From the NCBI GenBank assembly GCA_928212115.1, contig CAKMRJ010005745.1:217448176-217512175 (forward strand): a stretch of DNA of 64,000 bases, in the 5' to 3' direction. The translations under genes were made by a program, and so were the position numbers. Origin of the DNA: Lactuca virosa (taxonomy: Eukaryota > Streptophyta > Magnoliopsida > Asterales > Asteraceae). Below, in pieces: positions 22,396 through 32,393 of the stretch. Below the pieces are notes generated by a model that had not been told where the DNA came from, searched no databases, and saw only the letters and a list, made by a program, of their open reading frames with translations. The stretch's first letter is position 1. Every line of letters begins with the position of its first letter.

Positions 22396-23708
22396 ATGGT
22401 GACGTTGCTTGAGAGACCAGTGGGCGGATTAGGCGCCGGGGAGGGATCAGGCTCGGGTTCAGGAGCCGAGCAGCTAGAGGAGCGGATGAGGGAGTTTATA
22501 TCAGCTAATATTACGCGCAGTATTCTAGACCAGACTCCTATGATCTTTGGTACGGTCAAGGAGGGCATACTGGAGATTTTGGATGAAAGGTTGGGAGCCT
22601 TCCGTACTGAGATGGTGGCCATGATGGGAGCGCGTTCGCTGACATTCCGAGAGTTTGGAGCTTGTGGAGCTCCGGATTACCATGGGGATAGGGACATCAT
22701 TGCTAGCAGCAGATGGTTGGCTCACGTCGCCAACGCCTTTCGTTCTAGCCGGTGTCCCGAGGGGGACAAAGTCCGACTCTCCTCCTGTCTTCTGAAGGAC
22801 AGAGCGCGTGATTGGTGGGAGGAGGTTGGACATGCTATGGGGGATGATGTCGCGTTGGACGCGATGACATGGAGTGATTTCTCGGCCAGGTTCAAGGCCG
22901 AGTTTGCACCAGTGATTGAGGTGCAAAAGTTATCACGGGAGTTCCAGGAACTCCGGCAGACTATAGAGACAGTGGCGGAGATCACCACCAAGTTCTGGGA
23001 GAGAGCCCTTCTGGTTCCGCAGTATGTTGCGGACGAGGAGATGAAGAAGGCTCGATATCACGAGATGCTGAGGAGAGATATCAGACAGTTTGTGAGCCGG
23101 TCCAGTTGCAAGACGCTGGAAGATATGATCGCTCGAGCCAGAGAGAGAGATAGATTGACTTAGAGTCAGAAAGGAAGAGGAAGTTGGAAGAGGTTCAGGT
23201 ATCTACGGGTTCGGGCAAGAGGCCCAAGACATCAGATTCTAGATCGAGAGGTCATAAGGATCGTGGTTGCTGTGGCAAGTGCTGCAGGACGCACGAGGGT
23301 GCATGTAGGAGCGGCAGTGGTGGTGATTCGGGCTGCTTCAAGTGCGGTCGGATTGGTCATTTTAGCAGAGATTATACTGCTACCACCACCCTGGGATCAT
23401 AACTGATATGTTTCCATTGCAGTCAGAGGGGCCACAAGAAGGCCCAATGCCCGAGTTTGCTTTCAGCAAGACAGGTGGTAGCACCTGCCCTTACAACTTT
23501 GAGGATCAGCGACGGCCGTCAGGGCCGGGCAGAGGCACCTACGACGAGGAGCCGGGCATTCCAGTTGATTTCAGAGCTGACGCGAGCAGCCCCTGATGTG
23601 GCAGGTGCGTATCTTTCATTTTCCTATCAGCTTTTGTTATTATTTTATTGTTATGGTACTGCATCGGTATTGGTAAAAGTATTTCAGAATTTTGTGGCCT
23701 GCTTGTGA
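22396..23708 (+). pseudogene. gag of the gypsy array, copy B (broken)
   Basis: The capsid part is open for 255 residues (22396-23163), longer than copy A because codon CAG replaces the stop there. It ends at the same GACTTAG lesion as copy A (23157-23163), so that frameshift predates the duplication. In the next frame the nucleocapsid runs 23184-23402 and, after a private TAA (23400-23402; Tyr codon in copy A), on to 23708. Knuckles: CGKCCRTHEGAC, CFKCGRIGHFSRDY (final Cys to Tyr, shared with A) and CFHCSQRGHKKAQC. As in copy A, the polyprotein stops being recognisable after RAAPDVAG, where autonomous relatives continue into protease. Confidence 0.85.
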
Positions 23709-24559
23709 TTGAGTTATATGCCAACTGCATACCCTGGATTCTAGGATGGTAGTTAGAGGTCATTCCCTTTTAGAGCAGGTTACTCAGGATGCGGTAATTG
23801 TAGCATGCATGTGTGGGACTCAGGAGTGTCACGTTAGTTTTCAGGGGAGGCATCGTTCGGGTATTGGTCGGTTAGAACACCAGCAGTGGTAAGCGTGGAT
23901 TGACAACAGAGTGGTCAGAGGATAATAGAGAGAAATGGGAATTCCTTCGAAGCTATGAGTTGTGAAGAGCTAGTTGAATTGAAGTGGGGGAGAGCCATCC
24001 GAGTAGTCAGGAGCAGAAGTAAGTGCGGAACTGGGATGAGTTTGCATTTTTGGTAAGGAAGAAAGCAGATTAAGTGGCTGCTTGGATTGAGGAGCACGTG
24101 AGTTGGGAGTTTGGGAAACTTCCCAACATTGATTTTGTGTATTTGTGATTAGTTAATGACTGGTTTGGGAAACCAGGTTAGAGTTTTTCCTGGCAGGGTG
24201 CGAGTTCAGGCAGGATATAAGACTGCGGGATAGCCGAAGCATTCATTAGTAGCCTACTTAGAGGAATGTGGGCGAGAGCACGTATCTCCTTGTTAGTGGA
24301 GTACGAGCGGGGGCCCGTATCTCCTAGTTAGCATGTTAAGAATCAAGAAAGAAAAGCAAGCTGAGATTCGAGGAGGAGTGGGCCTGTATAGCCCTAGATA
24401 GGTGGGACCCTTTGGATGTCAAGTGTAAGTGTTTGGGAGTACTGGAAGGATTGGACCGAGCAGACAGAGTATGCATTGTATAGGAATGCAGTGAGAGGTT
24501 GCGGAATAGTTGGTCGAAGCGGACTTCGAGGACGAAATCTAGTTTAATTGGGGGAGAGT
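23709..24559 (+). other. Non-coding 3' internal tail of region B
   Basis: The fuller version of the tail in region A. No protease, RT or integrase. It ends TTAATTGGGGGAGAGT as the polypurine tract. A hairpin with a GCGGGGGCCCGTAT loop lies near 24297-24325. Confidence 0.65.
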
Positions 24560-26885
24560 TGTAACACCGCGAATTTAGAAGACCTAGAAAGGAAAGGAAA
24601 AACCTCAATTCAGAAGGCAACTCGTCGAGTAGGTGGGATGGCTCGACGAGTAGGAGCATATTTTGGGTCGCAAGTTAAGTGACCTACTCGACGAGTTGGG
24701 GGACCAACTCGGCGAGTCGGTCAGGGTTTGGGAAACCCTAAATCGGGGACTTGGCACCCTATTTAAGCATCTTATTCTCCTTCTCTTGGTTCCATTCCCA
24801 ACCCCCATTGTCCAGAGCTTACCCCACGAAACCCTGGAGCATTTTGTAAGTGTGTGAGCCATTCTTGAGTGTTGTATGTGTTCTTTGAGACTTGAGGAAG
24901 AATAAGGAGCTTGAAGGTTCAAGAAGAAGTTTGTAGATCCAGCAACACCATCTCATTTCCATCATTTTCTGGTAATCAAGTCTTCATCTTGACTTATAGT
25001 TTCTTAGATCTCTTTATGACCATTGTATGAGAGTTTTGGTCCATGGAGCTTGATCTATGGGACAAGGACGTCCCAAGCAAAGATCCTTTCAGATCTGGAG
25101 TCCCTAAGAGTGGTTAAGGCATAAAGGTGCAGGATTTATGCCATTAAAAGCCCCCATGCAAGCTTTAAGGAATGGTTATGGTCGTTTAAGCCTCAAAAGG
25201 CCATGCATGGAAGAAAAGGCAGAGACTTTTCATGTCCTTCTGGTGTATAAGGCCTAGATCTATATTGTTATGCTTTGGTTTGGAGTAATGAGGGTTTTTT
25301 GGACATAGAGTTATGTCTTAAGGAGCTAGGGTTTTGTCTAAACCCATTAAGAAGGATTAGGAGTGGGTAAAGTTGGAAACTTTACCCTCATGAGATCATT
25401 TCTAGCACGTATATGAAGTTTGGGGTTTGGATCTGAAGTGTAGGGGATTAATCTGTTAAGATGGCCCAAACAGACTGGGGACTCAGCGAGTCTGAGGGCT
25501 GACTCGACGAGTTGATTCGGTAAACCGCGAATTTGAGTAGCCAGGGAACTCGGCGAGTCAAGGGGTGACTCGACGAGTTGGATAGCGATTTCAGGATTCT
25601 GATTGCTGGAACTCGGCGAGTTGGTGGGAAACTCAGCGACCTAAGTCAACTTGGGGCGTTGACTTTGACCATCGACTTTGACTTTGGCCAAGGTTGACCT
25701 AGTTGGACTTTGTGGATATTTTTGGGCTAAGCGTCATTTTTTTATTGATAGCTCGGGGAGCCGAAGGAGCAGCAGTTCGGGGAATTATCAGTTAGCAGCC
25801 TGAGGAGTATCAGCAGTGCAAGGTGAGTCTCCTCACTGTGTGCATGTGTCTACAACCACAATGTTGGCCCATTATGTTTGTGTATAGTAGGACGACCCGG
25901 GGGTTAACTCTAGGCACTTTATGATATATGTTCCGGGTTACGACCAGATGTCGGGCGAGGCCCGAGGAATGTTAGTATGCTAGAGGTCTTTGTGATTCTT
26001 GCATGTGTCCGTACGATAGGTTCCAGACTGGGGGTCCGATGTCGGGGCGAGCCCGATGTATATTTATATGTTAGTATGATTTCGGACTAGGGTCCGATGT
26101 CGGGGCAAGCCTGAGGAAGGTTTATAGGTTGCATGTTAGATTATACTTCATGTCTTAGAGATATTTGTATGTTCCTGGTAGGGAGATGAGTGTGGGCAAG
26201 GTCGCGTATCTCATCACTAGCTGAGTATGGATGGGGTTCCATATCTCAATATTAGCATTGTAGCGACGTGTCCCGTGATATGAGCGAAGTGAGTGTGGCC
26301 GGGGGCCCGTATCTCACTATCAGCAGGAGTGTGGACATGGTTCCACGACTCATCACTAGCAGACCAGGGGCAGGGCCGAAGTTAGGCGAGGCCTTAGATC
26401 AGGAGTACAATTAGAGTATGTTTATTTATGTACTATCATATTATTTGATTGTATGTGTATAGCGGGCGAGGCCCAGAGACAGGCGGGGCCTGATGCCGCG
26501 CGGGGCTTGATGCCATGCGGGGCCTGATGTCGGGCGGGGCCCGATGCCGGAGCGAGTCCGATGCTGGGCAAGTCCCGATGCAGTGGGAGGGGCCCAGTAT
26601 GTGGTTATGTGTATGGTATGTGGTAGGTTGGGGAAATCACTAAGCTTTGTGCTTACGGTTTTCAGTCTTGGTTTCAGGTACTTCCGGTAGTAGAGGGAAG
26701 AGCTCGAGATGACTACATGGCACACACCATAATGTTTTAGCCTGGGATGTTTTACTCTGATAATTTGATACTCTGATTATGATGTTCTGAGTTGTTGGCT
26801 ATGTTTTCATGAAAGGATTTGACAACCATGGTTTTACTTAATAATTTAAAATTAAATTTTTGGTCATGATTTTTGGGATGTTACA
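24560..26885 (+). repeat. LTR3 of the gypsy array (uninterrupted, 2326 bp)
   Basis: TGTAACACC...GATGTTACA. This copy gives the uninterrupted LTR length. TATTTAA is at 24760-24766. The empty copia target site GCTTG lies at 25048-25052 in GGAGCTTGATCTATGG. About ten ACTCGNCGAGT-type palindromes lie at 24619-24720 and 25487-25640. GC-rich short inverted repeats follow at 25930-26590. Sequence after TTACA (CATCG...) belongs to another element. Confidence 0.9.
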
Positions 26886-29800
26886 CATCGTTTGGATACC
26901 ATGGTTCGTAGCAGAGTGTGTTTCTGTCTTTACCGGTTATCTGGTTGTGGTTGTTCAGACTAAGAGTGGATATGGTAATTTGTGGGGCCAGAGGGCCATG
27001 TCAGTCTAGCTTAAATGGCGTATACCTTGCGAGGAAAAATTGAGCTTAGGCCTCGAGGGATTTGACTGGTGAGGTGCAAGTTGGAGTCGCAGGACTCAAA
27101 AAGGGAGTGGAGATGATGCATTGTGCAGGATTGCTATCTGAGTTGAGTGATCGGCCTAAGGAGTGTGAGGGAAATTTCTATGACGAGAATTATATTATTA
27201 CCGCTTTCCATGTTGGAAGGATGGGTGAGTGAGCTTCTGATTTCAGAGATTAGAGGAAGACCCCGTGGGGTACCAGATAGTTGCGGTATTAGCACCAAAG
27301 GGATTTTCTGGTATGAGTGCCCTGAGTTATTCCTTATGTCGGGAGGGAGTCATCTGTGGGGACTGTGATAGACGAGGACAGGTATGCGCCTCAAATGAGT
27401 ATGTTAAGGCGTATTCTAGCAATAGTTCCAGGTAACCAGGGGGAGTATCTCGAGACGACGACCTTCGTTGTCTATGCTGCAAATCGACTGTAAGAGTGAG
27501 GTCTCCTATTTCTTTATGATTCTTGCGATGAGTTGTTGGGTGAGGATCCATAGAATGAAGCGGTTGATAGTTCATTATTTCCAAATAAATAGTCGATACT
27601 ATTTCAAGACAGTCGGAGTATCTGGTTGTGCAGCTGTATGAGATTCTTGGTGATTGGAGGCAGTCACATTTGGGAAGTTTCCGAGATCTCCGTCTGAGTT
27701 TCGGAATACTTGGAGTTGATTGGTATTTATCTGGAAGATCATCGAGTGTTGTGTGGTATGTCCCAAGATTCGGGTATGGTATATCAGGTGAGCCAGTTCG
27801 TAGTGTGGTCTGGTTGGTATGCCAATTGGCGATGGTTCGAACCCTAAGTGGGGAAGAACTACGTATTCTGTTGGGAGGATTATCAGTTTGTTTAAAGTTT
27901 CGGTTCAGGAGATTGGGTTATAGGGATTTTTGGTCCGGGTATATGAGACTAGGGTCTGGAGGTAGTCAAGGCAAGGTGTAGAGCGAGATGATGTATGTTG
28001 TAGGTGCCCAGGAATGGATGAGTGTCTTCACGGCAGATAGCCATTGGTCAGAGATCCTATTGTGGTCACTGTTTCTTTTGGGTTCGCCAATGTTAGAGTT
28101 TCGAGGCGGTTGGGTTGTTGAGATCAAGTTTCGATGGTTGAGAGATTTGCTAGTTCGACGTATAGATTGTTATCTATACTTCAGGAAGGGCAGCAGTTGA
28201 TTTGTCAATTAACTTCAGAGTCGGTAAATGTGGTTTCACATGGGTTTGATCAGTAGAGTTGGGGTTTTGGATTGTCATCAACGCATTTTCAGTAATTGAT
28301 AATTTTTCGGTACATCATTAAGGAGTTGGAGTACTTCGAAGGCTTCGAGTTGTGTAGTTGAAGATCAGTGGTCGTGACGAGCTATCATGAGATTCTGTGA
28401 TGGTGTATCGGGGTTTCCGAGTATGATGCCCTGAATTATTGGAATGTAGGATTATTATAAGACTCGGGTTTGTTAGATGACAAGTTAAGCATCGAGCGAC
28501 TATTATATGTTCCAGTTGTAGACCCATCAGTTATTTGTCACCAGACGGGGATTGTACAAGGGTGTAAATTGTATTGAGGGAAAGTGCTTTGTTTACGATA
28601 ATTTTCGTGAAAGAGTAATGATGACTAATCTGAGTGGGTGTGTGCACCTATTTATGATTGGATCGCGGAGCATGAGTTTAGTGAACTCAGTATGGTGATT
28701 GGTTGATAATGAGACTGTGAGATTGTTCGGTAAACTAGTGGATGTGAGGTTGTAAGAGAGTGGATGGATCCAGGTGGGAGTAATCACTTATGACTGTCGA
28801 GAAGGACCATGGGCGTGAGCCCATGGCGAGTGAGGGAGTGTCGTAAGACTGCGGGGAGTTGTAGCATTCACTAGTCAGTGAGAAAGTGTTGTAAGGATGT
28901 AGGGAGCCGTAGAATTCACTAATCAGTGTATGACGTAGAGGGGTTCTTAGGCTTGGGTAGCCTTGCCATTTGAGTCTTTGGGAACCTGGTGGCCGGACCA
29001 GGGGCGAGACTGGGGTCTCAGTGATGGTCGGGAACCATTATATCTCGACTTAGGGAGAGGATGTCGCTAATCGAAATGATTGGAGTGTAATGCACACGTA
29101 GATTCGCAGATCTCGGGTCATAAGATGAGTATCAGATTGGATACGAGTGGTTCAATTTTTGTTGTCGGACTAGACTCTTGTGTTTGAGTTTGGCTCTATC
29201 TATGTAAAGGATAGGCAAGTAGGGATTTCAGATTTTCAGATGGATTTCATTTTGAGTGGTTATGGTTTCCATCGGGTGTTTTAGACCTGGGTGGGTCGGT
29301 TCATTTGGCTTGGGGAGGACCACAGCATGCATGGAATTAGTAAGTGACAGACTACAGAGGTCGAAGGTGATGTGCAACTACAAATCGGTTGTAATATTCG
29401 CTTGGGGTAAGACGAACTTAGTGATTGCATGTACAATGTGATTGGTTGAGATAGCTCTGTTGGATTGAACGGTTGTGGAGTCGTACTTTCGAATGTGATA
29501 GGGTAGCCTTGGTGGTTCAACTTTGGGGCGGGAGTCGATCTTGTATTCGGATTTGGTGTTAAGCATTGGAGGGTAACTGGGGCTTATGTTTTCGGATATC
29601 AATGGATAGTTTTGGTCGGGAATGGTTATTCAGTTCGGGGTTGGAGCTGAATCGTCTTGGTATTGGTAGTGGGATGGTTCTGTCTGATGGGAGGTCATAC
29701 CTAGTGTAGGGTTTCAGTTTCCATGTGGATCAACAGGTTTTCATTTACTGTTTGAGGGCAGAGTATTGAGGTTCATTGTTCAGATGGGTTCTGATAGCAG

Positions 29801-30247
29801 TATCAGTGGTTGGTCCTTGGTGCGACGTGACCCCTCCGTTCCTTTTGAGTTTCGGTCAGGATCGACTTGTATGTCACGCGTAAGTGATCAATAGTTGATT
29901 ATGGTCAACGACTTGTTTCCATCAGTTGCAACAAGATAATCAGGGTTAGAAGTGTTTTATCGGGTCCGTTATTCGATGAGCGATTGACATGGTGATATTC
30001 TGCATGGGCGGTCTGTCGAGGAGACAGACCACTATCGATTCCAAGTTTTTGGTGAGGCAGAGCTGGTACTGCAACGGCGAAGGGTTCATTTTTCTTTGGG
30101 TTGGAGGGTTCTGATTGATTTCGGTTGTCTTGGGGAGATCGTTTTATGTTCCTATTTTTCTGATGCACTTCTCGGGTTGTTTGATTTGATCTGAGTATTG
30201 ACAAGGAGATATTTCGAATGAGAAATCAAATTTAAGTGGGGGATAAT
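26886..30247 (+). other. Largely non-coding gypsy-like internal region
   Basis: About 3.4 kb, G/T-rich on this strand, with many stops in all frames. The longest frames (27628-27981 and others) match no retrotransposon domain I can recognise. A polypurine tract (AAGTGGGGGATAA) followed by an LTR marks it as the 3' part of a gypsy internal region. An imperfect direct repeat of about 57 bases lies at 28828-28925. Either pol is eroded beyond recognition or the element was a LARD-type non-coding derivative. Confidence 0.5.
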
Positions 30248-32393
30248 TGTAACATCCTGTTTCAGATCGTTTTGCGATTCAAGTCTCGTGGGCCGTAATC
30301 CGAGCATGAGAATGTTTTGAGGCTTTGAAGGAGAGAGGTTTAGGCCCTTTTGGATAGGGATAAGGTAGGTTGTGTGATAAAAGTATTCGGGTTGTGCTTT
30401 AGAGCCCAAGTGTATCGGTGAAGGCGTTGGCTCGATCTTTTATGAATTTTGGATTTTTTCCGCTTGGAGTTTTAAGGCGATGATGACTTGCTAGAAGCAT
30501 AGGGCTTATCCCAACCTTTCCGTGGATATAAGTTTCGTTGGAAACGAACTTATAACGAAGAAGTTATGATAGTTTGAAGTTTTGGCAAGTTTAGTCCTTA
30601 TTGAGAAATGGGTGGCAATTGGGTACGCGGGGCGTACACTTGTGTACCTGCAGTGTACTCATCTGCGTAGCATGAACACGAAGACCACCTAGTACGTTGG
30701 CGTACCAGAGGGTACGTTGGGCGTACTAGGCCCAGAGTGTAAACCCTAATATTTTGAGGTCACCCTATTTAAAGAACATCATGGCCTTATTTTCATCCAC
30801 CATTTCTAGTCTCCAAGCCCTCTCAAACCCTAATCTTGTTTCCCCTAGTTTGTGTGAGTGTGGTGGCTCATTTGAGTGTTTTTGGTGAAGCTTTTGGTAA
30901 AGAAGGAGTCTTGAAAGAGGATAGCTTGTGCAACTAGCTTTTGGATCTGATTTCTACTCTTATTGGTGCATCTTCCAGAGGTATCAAGTTCGAAACTTGC
31001 TCATTGTTGTGCTAGTTCTTGTTTTGGGTCTATTTTATGGTTTTATGTTCCAAGATTGGAACTTTGTGAGTTTGGTGAACTCCAAAGCAAATCTCTTGTC
31101 CTTTTAAGTGTATTGGGTTGCCTTGATTCATAAAAATGAGAACTTGGTCGTCTAGACCTCTTGTTAAGATGATTTAAGAGAGTCTTAATGGTTATTTTTG
31201 GATTTGGGTCCCATTAAAACATGCAAACTGATAATGTCGCCAACTTTATCAGTTAGGAGCTTGTAATGAAGCTTCCCTGAGGTTTGGATGCTTTGCGCTG
31301 AAGTGGTTAAGTTGAAAATAGAGTTTTTGGACCTGAGCAGTACGCCCCGCATACTATTCTAGTTTCCCTGATCAGGAGTTGTGTGTACGCTGAGCGTACC
31401 AGGGGAGGTACGCCCCGTGTAGCCTTGATGTGGGCTTGCGGTTTGGGCTTCGTATCCTTGGTTCGTTTTGTTTGGACCTTCTGTTTGGGCCTCTGGGCCA
31501 TCTGAGATTATTGTGGGCTAAGAGAAGCATTGGGCTTAGGATAAGTCCCATATGGGGGTTGGGCCCAATTTGGAAAATGGGCCATTAGTGGGCATTTTGT
31601 GGATCTCTTGGTTGGGCATTGGTGGGCACATTGGGTTTGGGTCATTGTGAGCCTGTTCGGCTGGGGACATCTTTGGGGCGTAGTATTGGAGTGTAGCCTT
31701 GCATAGTTTTTTATTATGGTTTTGGGTTGTTTTGGCCCAGTTCATGAGCCAGTGAACAGTAGCAGCAACAGTGTAGGATTTCTCGTGTAGCAAGTGATGT
31801 GAGTCTTCTCACTATACTTACCTGTGTGGTAATGCATGAGTGACCGGAGGGTCTTATTTGTGTTATTGATCGGAGGGTCCTTTTTACTTTGTTGACCAAA
31901 GGGTCTTATTTATATTATTGACCGGAGGGTCTTATTTGTATTACTGACCGGAGGCTCTTATCTGCTTTATGTGTTATCTTGCATTCTTTCTTTGTGACTT
32001 AGGCTGTTATATTATTATGTACATATGTTAAGCTATGACCGGAGGGTCCATATCGAGCCGTGAGACCGGAGGCTCTTCGCTGAGACACATGACCGGAAGG
32101 CCCTTATTGAGACATAGCCATGAGAGGCTAATTATTTGTGTATGTGGTATTTTGGGGAACTCACTAAGCTTCGTGTTTACTGTGTTGAGTTAAATGTGAT
32201 TCAAGTACTTCTGTAGATTCCGAGAAGGCAGAGGCATGATTGTACACATCCGTCGGCTTATGGAGATTTGAGAATTTTGGGATACTCTGATATTGTTTGA
32301 TAATAACTTATAATTTTTGTGATCACTGGAATTTATGAGTAATATTTTGAGAATTAAAAATGAAAATTTTTTCTTGAAATTTTAGGTGTTACA
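30248..32393 (+). repeat. 3' LTR of the non-coding gypsy-like element (2146 bp)
   Basis: Starts TGTAACATCC after the polypurine tract and ends GGTGTTACA; TGTAAC/GTTACA are inverted. TATTTAAA is at 30766-30773. The R/U5 part carries eight or so copies of GACCGGAGGGTC or close variants (31840-32110). The GGGAACTCACTAAGCTT block near the 3' end is shared with the LTRs of the gag-only array. No 5' partner is visible. Confidence 0.8.
31840..32125 (+). repeat. Dispersed GACCGGAGGGTC palindrome cluster
   Basis: At least seven copies of GACCGGAGG(G/C)TC or one-base variants at irregular spacing. Each is a 4-bp stem (GACC/GGTC) with loop GGAG. Confidence 0.8.

Larger units (their letters stand above)
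3597..26885 (+). mobile_element. Tandem array of a gag-only Ty3/gypsy element (three LTRs, two internal regions, one internal remnant)
   Basis: Three LTRs of one family begin TGTAACACC at 3884, 10794 and 24560, each after the same polypurine tract, and end GGGATGTTACA at 8049, 21483 and 26885. The two complete internal regions (8050-10793 and 21484-24559) hold a primer-binding site and gag only. A remnant of a further internal 3' end precedes LTR1. The same copia insertion sits in LTR1 and LTR2 but not LTR3, as unequal recombination between the LTRs of one element would give. The architecture fits gag-only terminal-repeat (TR-GAG type) non-autonomous retrotransposons. Outer flanks of the array are not resolved, so no target-site duplication can be given. 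Confidence 0.85.
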
